From: Nitrosarchaeum sp.
GTDB lineage: Archaea > Thermoproteota > Nitrososphaeria > Nitrososphaerales > Nitrosopumilaceae
Length of the DNA: 20,514 nt
Assembly: GCA_004297665.1 (NCBI GenBank)
Contig: SCUP01000332.1
Coordinates: forward strand, 1-20,514
Direction: 5' to 3'
Under the pieces are notes generated by a model, which was given only the letters and a program-made list of their open reading frames with translations, made no database searches and had not been told where the DNA came from. This document shows, in pieces, positions 8,106-14,918 of this stretch (positions within the stretch are counted from its first letter, which is position 1; every line of letters starts with the position of its first letter). The position numbers were made by a program, and so were the translations under genes.

Positions 8106-8267
8106 CTATGGATTAACTTGTTGGCCTTTTGTTCTCTGAATTATTTCTGATCTTAATGTAGCAAAATCTGATGTAATTTTTGTATTTGTCTTAATTTCAA
8201 CTAGTTCTTTTAGGATTTTTTCTAATAACTCTATTATTCTTTGTTGGTTTTCTTGATCATTTGGCAT
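8106..8267 (-). CDS. Small helical protein, 53 residues
   Basis: A 53-residue frame from ATG 8267 to TAG 8106-8108. It begins MPNDQENQQRIIELLEKILK and continues ELVEIKTNTKITSDFATLRS. Heptad-like spacing of Ile/Leu/Val suggests a short amphipathic coiled coil that could dimerise or bind a partner. It has no membrane segment. A TATA-like cttaaaaag (8288-8296, minus strand) lies 21-29 bases upstream, arguing for a leaderless gene. It is convergent with the secreted-protein gene and lies downstream of mscL on the same strand, with 104 bases between. The composition and phase look coding, and function is unknown. Confidence 0.65.
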   Translation of the reverse strand: MPNDQENQQRIIELLEKILKELVEIKTNTKITSDFATLRSEIIQRTKGQQVNP

Positions 8268-8371
8268 ACTGTCTGATGATTTTTTTACTTTTTAAGTTTT
8301 ATAAGGCAACACATTGTGTATTGATGATTTTTTATGTATCTGCTCAAATGCAAATCAACTGTATGTTGTTT

Positions 8372-8731
8372 TTAGGCTGCCTTTGTTTTGTCATCTACTA
8401 GCTTGAATCTTGATAATACTTTGTACATGATAAATACAATTAGAGCAATTATTGCAAAATCGATGATATTTGCAATAAAGTCTCCATACTTGAATTCTGA
8501 AACAACTCCAGTTACACTATTGACAATATTAGTTTGAAGTGTTTTAAGTTCTCCTGACGGTAAAGCTAATCCTACCATTGGATTGATGATATCCGTTACT
8601 AATGCACTAACTAACTTTGATGCTGCTGCACCTATGACAAACGCAATTGCTAATCCAATAATACCAAAAGTCTTAAGAAAACCCATGAATTCTTGAATAA
8701 AGCTTTGTTTTGCAGGTGGTACCTCAGTCAT
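8372..8731 (-). CDS. mscL: Large-conductance mechanosensitive channel, MscL family
   Basis: A homopentameric membrane channel that opens under membrane tension to release solutes after osmotic downshock. The 119 residues show the MscL layout. An N-terminal amphipathic segment (FIQEFMGFLKTF) precedes the pore helix TM1 (about 22-48, AIAFVIGAAASKLVSALVTD, then INPMVG). A periplasmic-side loop with SEFKYGDF follows, then TM2 (about 82-105, IIDFAIIALIVFIMYKVL) and a short charged tail. The usual bacterial RGNVVDLAVG start of TM1 is altered to FGIIGLAIAF. I chose ATG 8731 over an upstream TTG (8740) because a TATA-like element lies at about 8754-8766. It is a single-gene unit. Confidence 0.85.
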   Translation of the reverse strand: MTEVPPAKQSFIQEFMGFLKTFGIIGLAIAFVIGAAASKLVSALVTDIINPMVGLALPSGELKTLQTNIVNSVTGVVSEFKYGDFIANIIDFAIIALIVFIMYKVLSRFKLVDDKTKAA

Positions 8732-8916
8732 AAATTTCAAGAAATGCTTCTCCGATAAAATAAAACCTGATCAAAAATATTGATTTATCACAGTAAAATA
8801 ATTTTCATTATTTTTGATCGTTCTATTATTTTTAGATTATCCAAATCATAGATCATATTTTTGCTGTGTTGTTTTTTCACGCCTAAAAAATCAATTGTAT
8901 TTTAATTCTTTGATGT

Positions 8917-9006
8917 TTAAGATTTTGTTTCATCTTTATTTGACTTTAGTTTGTTACAAATAGAACAATCTTGTATCATTGATTTGATTTTTTGTTTTAA
9001 TCCCAT
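8917..9006 (-). CDS. Possible microprotein, 29 residues
   Basis: A short frame from ATG 9006 to TAA 8917-8919. It begins MGLKQKIKSMIQDCSICNKL, a basic amphipathic helix followed by one CxxC pair that could bind metal as a dimer. The only external support is an attatatt element (9028-9035, minus strand), about 22-29 bases upstream and in leaderless position. A frame this short could be chance. Confidence 0.3.
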   Translation of the reverse strand: MGLKQKIKSMIQDCSICNKLKSNKDETKS

Positions 9007-9064
9007 ATTGACACATTTTTTGTTCCGAATATAATCTGTGACTATTTCTTCAATTTAACCTCTA

Positions 9065-9085
9065 TTTCCTCTTTTAATGAGGAAA
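9065..9085. promoter_or_regulatory. Perfect inverted repeat upstream of the RAM-domain gene
   Basis: The arms tttcctc (9065-9071) and gaggaaa (9079-9085) pair perfectly around a 7-base spacer. The repeat lies some 20 bases upstream of the weak TATA element (about 9105-9112) of the Lrp/AsnC-like gene. It could be an operator or a hairpin in an upstream transcript. Confidence 0.35.
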
Positions 9086-9130
9086 ATATCCGATCTAAAC
9101 TTTGAAATATTGTATTATGGTTGATGTATC

Positions 9131-9364
9131 ATGACTACTGCTTATGTTATGATTAATTGTGAACTTGGCGCAGAAGAGACAATTATGGAGAAATTAAAAG
9201 AAATAGAACAAGTTAAAGACGTATTTGGAACTATTGGAACTCATGATATGATGGTAAAATTAGATGCTGAAAATTTTGAAAAAATTAGAGAGATTGTATC
9301 TAGAAACATCCAAAAAATAGAAAAAATTCGAACAATATCTACACTTGTAAAAAAAGATAATTGA
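9131..9364 (+). CDS. Stand-alone Lrp/AsnC ligand-binding (RAM) domain protein
   Basis: A 77-residue protein corresponding to only the C-terminal alpha-beta domain of Lrp/AsnC regulators, which binds amino acids and forms dimers and octamers. It begins AYVMINCELGAEETIMEKLK and continues with VKDVFGTIGTHDMMVKLDA, matching the family pattern of a strand, a helix, and the V-x-x-x-G-x-x-D-x-x-x strand pair. The N-terminal helix-turn-helix is absent. It may sense a metabolite or modulate full-length Lrp proteins by mixed assembly. An inverted repeat lies upstream and a 58-residue gene begins 22 bases downstream. The specific ligand cannot be read from the sequence. Confidence 0.85.
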   Translation: MTTAYVMINCELGAEETIMEKLKEIEQVKDVFGTIGTHDMMVKLDAENFEKIREIVSRNIQKIEKIRTISTLVKKDN

Positions 9365-9386
9365 AATTATGGATTTGATGAATTAA

Positions 9387-9563
9387 ATGTCAAATGAAAA
9401 AAACGAAATTGAAAAATTAATTGACACTATGATATCTAGCGGCGATGAATTAGTTCAAAAGATCAAGACCGTTTTGCCTGATTCCTTATCTGAATCTATG
9501 ATGTTGTTTCATGAATCTAATGTTGCAAATCTTACAAAAATTAAAGAATTTTTAAATAAATAA
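9387..9563 (+). CDS. Small helical protein, 58 residues
   Basis: A 58-residue frame from ATG 9387 to TAA 9561-9563. It begins MSNEKNEIEKLIDTMISSGD and ends NLTKIKEFLNK. It is acidic, predicted all helical, and lacks cysteines, a signal peptide and a membrane segment. It starts 22 bases after the RAM-domain gene on the same strand, and I see no separate TATA box with good spacing, so the two are probably co-transcribed. The family is unknown. Regular amphipathic spacing and codon phase support real coding, but it could still be a chance frame. Confidence 0.6.
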   Translation: MSNEKNEIEKLIDTMISSGDELVQKIKTVLPDSLSESMMLFHESNVANLTKIKEFLNK

Positions 9564-9621
9564 GCACAGTCACTAAGAATTCGTACTATATGCTTTTTAA
9601 TCTTTAATTGGATATTCTAAC

Positions 9622-9999
9622 ATGACTAGATCTCGTACAATTTCTATTCTTGTTAACAAAAAAACAGGCGATACCTTTGATGCTATTTTGAATTGTCCTC
9701 CAAAAATGATGCCTGATGCTAAGATGACTGCTGATGGATGGTGGTCTTTTTCAACACCTAGAGGAAACGCTCGATTGAAATTCAAAGAAAACAAATCTCT
9801 TGGAATTTTAGACCACATGTTTATTGATCACGAATCAACATGGGATGTTCCAATGCGAATAGTTTCTAGTGGTGATGAATCTGAAGTAATAATTACTTTG
9901 ATAAAACCACACGAACTGACCGATAAACAATTCAATGAAAGAATGGTAGAAATAGAACAAGTATTTGTAAATATGAAAAAAATTATTGAACTGCCATGA
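9622..9999 (+). CDS. SRPBCC-fold (START/Bet v 1-like) protein
   Basis: A 125-residue protein of the SRPBCC superfamily, whose helix-grip fold encloses a hydrophobic cavity. It opens with a strand and the helix TGDTFDAILNCPPKMMPD. The line WWSFSTPRGNARLKFKENKS follows, then LDHMFIDHESTWDVPMRIVS, then DESEVIITLIKP, and a long C-terminal helix (FNERMVEIEQVFVNMKKII). The pattern strand-P-x-R-strand-x-E-V-x-x-T-L is typical of this group. Family members bind lipids or small aromatic ligands, or act as cyclases; no catalytic residues can be named here. A TATA-like gctttttaat at about 9592-9601 is close to the usual distance upstream. Confidence 0.75.
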   Translation: MTRSRTISILVNKKTGDTFDAILNCPPKMMPDAKMTADGWWSFSTPRGNARLKFKENKSLGILDHMFIDHESTWDVPMRIVSSGDESEVIITLIKPHELTDKQFNERMVEIEQVFVNMKKIIELP

Positions 10000-10057
10000 T
10001 GGAAAATTTTACCCATTTTTACAACTACACTTTGAGCAGAAATTAAGAACAAAACAT

Positions 10058-10067
10058 ACCTTAAGGT
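10058..10067. promoter_or_regulatory. 10-bp palindrome next to a TATA box
   Basis: The sequence accttaaggt is a perfect palindrome ending one base before the TATA element at 10069-10077. It is a possible regulator site, though palindromes of this length also occur by chance at about one per kilobase. Confidence 0.25.
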
Positions 10068-10068
10068 T

Positions 10069-10077
10069 AAATATAAT
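10069..10077 (+). promoter_or_regulatory. TATA box of the 22-residue frame
   Basis: The sequence aaatataat is centred 27 bases before ATG 10100, the window's usual spacing for leaderless genes. Confidence 0.45.
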
Positions 10078-10099
10078 TTTTGTAAGTAAAACCAGAGAT

Positions 10100-10168
10100 A
10101 TGCCTTATGAAGAAATCTATTTTCAGCGGTTAAAAGAAGATAATCCTGAAGAGTTAGAGAAATTATAA
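10100..10168 (+). CDS. Possible microprotein, 22 residues
   Basis: A 22-codon frame (begins MPYEEIYFQRLKED) with an ATG placed exactly 27 bases from a good TATA box and a TAA at 10166-10168. The peptide is acidic and amphipathic and would form one helix. The frame extends upstream into the end of the SRPBCC gene from a TTG, but only the part after ATG 10100 fits the promoter. It may be a real leaderless microprotein gene, or the start of a non-coding RNA. Confidence 0.35.
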   Translation: MPYEEIYFQRLKEDNPEELEKL

Positions 10169-10214
10169 TTATTCAAAAACAACTAAACCTTGTTCTATCT
10201 TTTTGTTTTCTGCC

Positions 10215-10544
10215 CTAGTCTTTTTCTGGATTTTTATCGCCGCCAGGACCTACCATGTCTTCTGATTTGACCTCGTTATCCCATTTACCTTTAACTCCTT
10301 TGACCAGCGATATGATTCCACTGACAATCAATACTATGACAATTGCAAAAAATAAAGTTTGATTAAATATCTTCGATGAGCAGCTGACTGTAACTGGTTC
10401 TTTATCATTATAATATTCGTAACATTCATCAAATTCACTGGCTTCTATGTTTGCAATTTGATAGTCATGTCCAAATATACCTAAAATCAAAAATCCTGAA
10501 AAAATAAGTACAATACCGATAATGATATAGCGCATATCACTCAT
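10215..10544 (-). CDS. Hypothetical two-pass membrane protein
   Basis: A 109-residue protein with two membrane helices, at about 5-26 (YIIIGIVLIFSGFLILGIFG) and 63-85 (IFNQTLFFAIVIVLIVSGII). Between them is an acidic loop with two cysteines (FDECYEYYND; VSCSSK) that could form an extracytoplasmic disulphide. The tail is charged and glycine-rich (DMVGPGGDKNPEKD) and predicted cytoplasmic. The overall pattern resembles a protein conserved among thaumarchaea, but I know of no assigned function. The start at ATG 10544 has an AT-rich element (tatacta, around 10561-10567) upstream. It lies 31 bases downstream of the SRPBCC gene on the same strand and may be its transcriptional neighbour. Confidence 0.7.
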   Translation of the reverse strand: MSDMRYIIIGIVLIFSGFLILGIFGHDYQIANIEASEFDECYEYYNDKEPVTVSCSSKIFNQTLFFAIVIVLIVSGIISLVKGVKGKWDNEVKSEDMVGPGGDKNPEKD

Positions 10545-10575
10545 GAATTTATTTTTGCGATATACTATTTACACT

Positions 10576-11046
10576 TTATTTACTTGTACCTTCTAGTGAT
10601 CTTTTTAGATTTTCTAAAGATGCCTCATAAAATGTTCCCATAAATGTTACAAATTTCAGAAATTGTTTCATTGACATCTTTTTACTATTGAAATAAGATT
10701 GCCATGTTAACTGGGTTGTTTTTTTATTTTTTGATTTGATGGCAATTGTTGCTACGTATACTCTTAGAGGTAATCCATATGTTGCAACATATGTAAAATA
10801 TTCTTTTTCTTTCCATGCAACTATGTGTTCTTCAATAGTATTTCCATCCGTAAATGTGATCTTACGTATTGCTCCAACATCTCTTCTTTTTTTCGAAAGA
10901 TATGTAGTTTTTTTGACATCTATTACCCATGATGAAAGTCCTGCTATGTTGCTTATTTTTTGCCAAACTTTTTCTTTTGATGCTTTGATCGTAATGGTTT
11001 TCTTAACTGAGCCAGTATGAAATGATTTTTTCACATTTTTTGTCAT
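10576..11046 (-). CDS. SRPBCC-family protein (polyketide cyclase/dehydrase type)
   Basis: A 156-residue protein with a helix-grip fold. The N-terminal strand VKKTITIKASKEKVWQKISN leads into the first helix; then come LSSWVIDVKKTTYLS, the strand pair GAIRKITFTDGNTIEEHIV, YGLPLRVYVATIAIK, TTQLTWQSYFNSK and a C-terminal helix ending FYEASLENLKRSLEG. This is the standard order for lipid- or ligand-binding SRPBCC proteins such as those annotated as polyketide cyclase/dehydrase. The ligand is unknown and the automatic family name should not be read as an activity. A TATA-like aataaaattta lies about 24-34 bases upstream of ATG 11046. It diverges from the coiled-coil gene across 75 bases. Confidence 0.78.
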   Translation of the reverse strand: MTKNVKKSFHTGSVKKTITIKASKEKVWQKISNIAGLSSWVIDVKKTTYLSKKRRDVGAIRKITFTDGNTIEEHIVAWKEKEYFTYVATYGLPLRVYVATIAIKSKNKKTTQLTWQSYFNSKKMSMKQFLKFVTFMGTFYEASLENLKRSLEGTSK

Positions 11047-11105
11047 GTTGCCTGTATTTCTGAGTGAGTTTTAAATTTTATTTCTCTAACACATTTAATC
11101 CCCAG

Positions 11106-11115
11106 AGGTTAACCT
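11106..11115. promoter_or_regulatory. 10-bp palindrome between promoter and start of the coiled-coil gene
   Basis: The sequence aggttaacct is a perfect palindrome placed 7-16 bases before ATG 11122 and just downstream of a TATA-like catttaat (11093-11100). The position would suit a repressor site; chance occurrence is possible. Confidence 0.25.
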
Positions 11116-11121
11116 TAACAA

Positions 11122-12408
11122 ATGGTCTTTGGATGGGGTAAAAAGAAAGAAGAAAAAATATCCGAAGAAATTCCTTTACAAAAACAGATTCAATTATCTG
11201 ATGTATCTAAAATCATCCATCAAATACTTGAATTAAGAACAACTCAGATTCTCTCTGACATAAAATCAATCAGAAACAATACTGAACCACTGATTGCAGA
11301 ACTCATAATGATCGGAAATACCCTTGAAAAAGATGATCTTCAGGTTGATGATATAGATAAACACCTTCGAATAATTGTAGTTAGAGGCAAACAACAAGTA
11401 ATTGACATGATAAAAAAAGATGCAATACATTTACCTAATATTGCCTCTTATGATGATGCTGAAAATCTCAGTGTTATTTTAAATCAAATGTTGAAAAAAA
11501 TTGGAGATGTCCTTGGACGACAAACAAGAGTAATACACATTTTTGCAAAAAAATATGCCGAAAAATTAAAAGAAATTCTAATACAAATGAATTCAAATCA
11601 TGTTGAAATCCAGCAACTGTTAAAAAATTATGAACATGCCCAATCTCTCTCTACTGAAATTTTAGAATCATTAAAAGAAATTGTTGATTTAGAGAATAAT
11701 ATTACAAAGAAAGAACAAAGAATTGCTGAAATCCACAGTTTTATTGATTCCCTTGACAAAAAAATTCTTTCCTTTGAAGATTCAATTAAAAAAATACAAA
11801 CTTCAGACGAATATGGAAAATTTTTAGATTTAAAACAAATTTTAGCTGAATTTACTGTTAAAAAAAATCAAATAAAAAATGACATCGACTCACAATTTAC
11901 AAAAATTTCAAGACCTCTTAGTAGATATGAATATGTTTCATCATTGGATAAAGAACAAAAAAATTTGCTATCTAAATTAATTGAAGATCCATTTGAGGTG
12001 TTGCTTTCCAAGAACAGAGATTCTATAATACTTATTTTAGAAAATGTACGAAAAGGGATTACTTCGGGTTCCATCTCTGTTAAAGATACTGAAAAATCAT
12101 TCTCACAAATAACTGAAACAGAAGAGGCATTAGATGGATTTATCAAACAAGTCACTGAATTTGTAGATAAAAGAAAAAATATTCAAGACCAAATGATTGC
12201 ATTTGAATCAAATGAATTATCTGATCTTACAAGCGATCTGAAAAATGCTCTATCTGATAAAGAAGACTCTAAATCAAAAATCAAAACATTTCAAGATGAA
12301 ATCAACGAGTCTAATTCTAATATTCCCAAACTAATCTCTAATATCGAAGTCAAATTAAGAACATTCTCTAATACTGCTTACGCTATCACTTATCCTAAAT
12401 TTAATTAG
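11122..12408 (+). CDS. Long coiled-coil protein of unknown function
   Basis: A 428-residue cytoplasmic protein, almost entirely helical. It opens with a short aromatic and lysine-rich sequence, MVFGWGKKKEEKI. An N-terminal helical region (25-135, including IIHQILELRTTQILSDIKSI) is followed by extended coiled coils at about 140-260 and 295-410 (IAEIHSFIDSLDKKILSFED). It has no Walker motif, so it is not an SMC or Rad50 ATPase even if database names suggest this. The basic N-terminus resembles the membrane-inserting starts of eukaryotic Snf7-type ESCRT-III proteins, but I see no clear Snf7 domain, so that likeness is only suggestive. The JAMM protease gene starts 22 bases after its stop, indicating co-transcription. 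Confidence 0.8.
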   Translation: MVFGWGKKKEEKISEEIPLQKQIQLSDVSKIIHQILELRTTQILSDIKSIRNNTEPLIAELIMIGNTLEKDDLQVDDIDKHLRIIVVRGKQQVIDMIKKDAIHLPNIASYDDAENLSVILNQMLKKIGDVLGRQTRVIHIFAKKYAEKLKEILIQMNSNHVEIQQLLKNYEHAQSLSTEILESLKEIVDLENNITKKEQRIAEIHSFIDSLDKKILSFEDSIKKIQTSDEYGKFLDLKQILAEFTVKKNQIKNDIDSQFTKISRPLSRYEYVSSLDKEQKNLLSKLIEDPFEVLLSKNRDSIILILENVRKGITSGSISVKDTEKSFSQITETEEALDGFIKQVTEFVDKRKNIQDQMIAFESNELSDLTSDLKNALSDKEDSKSKIKTFQDEINESNSNIPKLISNIEVKLRTFSNTAYAITYPKFN

Positions 12409-12430
12409 TTCTAAACTATAATATCTTGAC

Positions 12431-12829
12431 ATGTTATTCAAAAAGAAAAAATTTGAAAGACATATTTCTTTACAAAAAAAAGTTCTAGATAGCATTTTAT
12501 CTTATTGCCAAATGAAGCATCCCAATGAATGTGTTCTTATTTTAAAAGGTAAATCAAAACAGGGGCAGATCTTAATTGATGGATTAGTGATTCCGCCGTT
12601 TAATTACTCTGGGCCAACATTTGCAGGATTCCCTCACTCTTTTTTGCCTTTTGATATGAGTTATGTTGGAATCGTCCATTCTCATCCAAGTGGAACAGCT
12701 GACCCTTCTGTAACTGATCTTCACAATTTCTTTGGATTGGTATCAATAATTGTGAAATCCCCCTACGGTGATGATGACATATTTGCTTGGGACAGTAACG
12801 GAGATTCCATAACTCTCGCAATTATCTAA
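12431..12829 (+). CDS. JAMM/MPN+ zinc metalloprotease
   Basis: A 132-residue single-domain JAB1/MPN protein. The full catalytic signature is present: glutamate E33 (NECVLIL), then HSHPSGTADPSVTD with H83, H85 and D96 in the HxHx10D zinc-binding arrangement. Characterised archaeal members (HvJAMM1 of Haloferax) cleave isopeptide bonds between ubiquitin-like SAMP modifiers and their targets. Eukaryotic relatives are the Rpn11 and AMSH deubiquitinases. The intact signature predicts an active enzyme; the substrate here is not known. It directly follows the coiled-coil gene (22-base gap) and precedes a membrane-anchored zinc ribbon. An N-terminal basic segment (LFKKKKFERH) replaces any extra domain. 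Confidence 0.85.
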   Translation: MLFKKKKFERHISLQKKVLDSILSYCQMKHPNECVLILKGKSKQGQILIDGLVIPPFNYSGPTFAGFPHSFLPFDMSYVGIVHSHPSGTADPSVTDLHNFFGLVSIIVKSPYGDDDIFAWDSNGDSITLAII

Positions 12830-12882
12830 ATTAAAAATTTCTCTCTAGTTATTATAGAAAGAATGAGAAATCCTGACAAAAC

Positions 12883-12890
12883 TTTATAAG
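12883..12890 (+). promoter_or_regulatory. TATA box of the membrane zinc-ribbon gene
   Basis: The sequence tttataag lies 25-32 bases before the proposed TTG start at 12915. It indicates that this gene has its own promoter rather than only read-through from the JAMM gene. Confidence 0.5.
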
Positions 12891-12914
12891 TATTTTGAAT
12901 GTATTTTCAATGAA

Positions 12915-13226
12915 TTGTTTAATTATAAGACTTATTTGATATTCTTGTTTGCATCACTTGGTGTCAGCATTGGACTTCAAATGATTCTCCCATTTCCATA
13001 CGGTCTTGGTGCAGCTCTAGCTATTTTCATAGCATTTCCAATGTTGTTAAGAAAACGGTATATGAGTCGTATGAAAGGATATGGCGATTCTGGAACTGGC
13101 GGCGGCTTCTTTGGAATGAACTCTAGTGGTACTGGAGTACGCTATGTGTGTTTAGTTTGTAGTAACAAACACAAAGGTGGCACTTGTCCTCGTTGTGGTT
13201 CTAAAATGCAACGTGCTGATTTTTAA
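12915..13226 (+). CDS. Membrane-anchored zinc-ribbon protein
   Basis: A 103-residue protein with two predicted membrane helices (about 6-25, YLIFLFASLGVSIGLQMIL; 29-46, YGLGAALAIFIAFPMLL). A basic, glycine-rich linker (MKGYGDSGTGGGFFG) leads to a C-terminal zinc ribbon with C79, C82, C91 and C94 (YVCLVC, then TCPRCGSKM). The nearby ATG at 12910 is in another frame and stops after nine codons. The in-frame start is therefore TTG 12915, which the TATA box at 12883-12890 fits. The zinc ribbon is probably cytoplasmic and may recruit a partner to the membrane. A further small gene starts nine bases after its stop. Function is unknown. Confidence 0.75.
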   Translation: MFNYKTYLIFLFASLGVSIGLQMILPFPYGLGAALAIFIAFPMLLRKRYMSRMKGYGDSGTGGGFFGMNSSGTGVRYVCLVCSNKHKGGTCPRCGSKMQRADF

Positions 13227-13235
13227 AAGACAAAA

Positions 13236-13550
13236 ATGTCATTAGATGAAATCAGAAAAAAAGTAATGTTTCATAATTCCATTGATGTTTGGATTGCTAC
13301 ATGTACAGAAAAAAATATCGGTTGGGCAGATACAGAAAAGTATAAAAAATTTATTTCTTATTTGCTAAAAAATAATCTGAATTTAAAAGCATTTTCTTTA
13401 TGTGCTCACGAAGCAGGTGCAACCGAACAAGAGAAAACAAAATTTGCTGATGCCTTATCAGAGTCTAAGGATCCAAATGCTGCAACATACACAATAAAAT
13501 TAAACGATGCCACATTGGATGTAATTAGAAAATTTCCTTTACAAAATTAA
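13236..13550 (+). CDS. Hypothetical protein, 104 residues
   Basis: A soluble 104-residue protein that I cannot assign. It begins MSLDEIRKKVMFHNSIDVWI and contains WIATCTEKNIGWADTEKYKK and FSLCAHEAGATEQEKTKFAD, predicted mostly helical with a strand-rich end (ATYTIKLNDATLDVIRKF). There are two isolated cysteines and no obvious metal site. It starts nine bases after the zinc-ribbon gene, so the two are almost certainly co-transcribed. Its TAA (13548-13550) abuts the stop codon of the opposing permease gene with no base between them. Confidence 0.7.
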   Translation: MSLDEIRKKVMFHNSIDVWIATCTEKNIGWADTEKYKKFISYLLKNNLNLKAFSLCAHEAGATEQEKTKFADALSESKDPNAATYTIKLNDATLDVIRKFPLQN

Positions 13551-14918
13551 TCATCTTTTGAGTTTTGGATTTACAATTGCATCTAATGCATTACCTATAA
13601 AGACAAAAGCAAGTCCAGTTATCGCTATCATTACCCCTGGTGGCATTATCCACCACCATAATCCTCTGGCAGCCGCACCGTATACATTGGCATCATGTAA
13701 AATTTGACCCCATGTTGGAAATGATGGATCGCCTAATCCTAAGAAGCTAAGACCTGCTTCTGTTGTAATTGCAGCCGGTACCGATATGGCAATACTGGCA
13801 AATGCATATGGTAGTAACTGTGGCAAAATATGCCTGAGTACGATCTTTGAATCTTTCTGACCCATCATATTGGCTGCTTCTACATATCCTCTGGTTTTAA
13901 TTTGCAACGCCATGCTTCTTGCAACTTTTGCTACTCCTACCCAACCAAATACCATCAAAAATCCAATCATCACAAAAATACTATTGCTAATTGTAACTGA
14001 TAGAATAATCAAAAACGGAAGTGCAGGCAGTGCATAGATTACATCATTGAATCTCATCATTGTTTCATCTGTTTTTTTACCTCTATAGCCTGCATACACC
14101 CCATACAGCAAACCCATTATCACTGATGCTATTGCTACAACCAACCCTATGAAAAGTGCTAAAGGCGTTCCCCAGAGTAATCCGGCAGCTAAATCCCTTC
14201 TTAATTCATCTGTTCCCATAATTCCAAAAGCTTTGCCTCCTATGATTAGCCTGGATTCTGGAATCTGATCTTCTGAATTACTACCATACATCTTAATTAA
14301 AAAAATATAATTTCCTTTTAGTGGTTCATGATTCTCTGTTTTAGAAAAAATGATGTCTTCTGCTGATAAGTTATTTATAGAAAATAAAAATTTGTTTGAT
14401 TGCAGATCCAGATTTTTTTTAATCACATTATCTGTGGAAAATATTCTTTCACTATGAATTGAATTTGAATCTGAATATGGCAATGATGTTGATAATAATT
14501 TTAATTGTATTCCGTCTGGACGTATTACATCCATTTGTAATAACGGTGCTCCTGAATATTTTGCAGAAAATTCATAAATGAAATCATTTGGGAAGTCATC
14601 ATATTCAAAATTTACTCCAAACTGATGAGATGTAATTGATGTGTCCCCTGACACATCATAGTTGACATTTGGTGTATTCAAAATTTTGTGTTCAGGAATT
14701 TTTTCGCTCAAAAATAAATTAATCCATACCGGTATGGCAACTTTGGGATATGAAATCCAGTTTCCTGGATTATTCCATTCTTTAAAAGTGTCTACTGGAA
14801 TTACCACAACTACAATAACTGATGTAAAAATTAGAATCGATAGAATTGCAATGCCTGCAATACCTATTTTACTTTTAAGAAATTCTGCCTTGATTTCTTG
14901 TGGTGTGATACTGCTCAT
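13551..14918 (-). CDS. dppC: DppC-type ABC transporter permease with large extra domain
   Basis: Inner permease of a peptide/nickel-type (DppC/OppC) ABC importer. The C-terminal half is canonical: MGTDELRRDLAAGLLWGTPL leads into the membrane helices, the EAA loop VEAANMMGQKDSKIVLRHIL (346-365) contacts the ATPase, and TTEAGLSFLGLGDPSFPTWG follows. At 455 residues it is about 150 longer than usual. The excess lies between TM1 (about 18-41) and residue 232 and is a polar, beta-rich, cysteine-free segment predicted outside the membrane. Its ATG abuts the stop codon of the upstream permease gene, implying translational coupling. No ATPase or binding protein is encoded nearby. Substrate unknown; the gene symbol marks family, not proven dipeptide transport. 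Confidence 0.85.
   Translation of the reverse strand: MSSITPQEIKAEFLKSKIGIAGIAILSILIFTSVIVVVVIPVDTFKEWNNPGNWISYPKVAIPVWINLFLSEKIPEHKILNTPNVNYDVSGDTSITSHQFGVNFEYDDFPNDFIYEFSAKYSGAPLLQMDVIRPDGIQLKLLSTSLPYSDSNSIHSERIFSTDNVIKKNLDLQSNKFLFSINNLSAEDIIFSKTENHEPLKGNYIFLIKMYGSNSEDQIPESRLIIGGKAFGIMGTDELRRDLAAGLLWGTPLALFIGLVVAIASVIMGLLYGVYAGYRGKKTDETMMRFNDVIYALPALPFLIILSVTISNSIFVMIGFLMVFGWVGVAKVARSMALQIKTRGYVEAANMMGQKDSKIVLRHILPQLLPYAFASIAISVPAAITTEAGLSFLGLGDPSFPTWGQILHDANVYGAAARGLWWWIMPPGVMIAITGLAFVFIGNALDAIVNPKLKR

Larger units (their letters stand above)
8741..9130. other. 390-base AT-rich intergenic region
   Basis: This region lies between mscL and the RAM-domain gene. It holds the mscL promoter, a doubtful 29-residue minus-strand frame (8917-9006), an inverted repeat (9065-9085) and the putative promoter of the downstream gene. 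The rest is AT-rich DNA with several T tracts. I see no RNA gene and no longer frame in it. Confidence 0.6.

Noticed and set aside
8790..8860. 22-codon minus-strand frame upstream of mscL
   Set aside because: No promoter element and low-complexity AT-rich composition.
11122..12408. Coiled-coil protein as an SMC or Rad50-type ATPase
   Set aside because: No Walker A, Walker B or signature motif and no hinge domain; only the coiled coils are similar.
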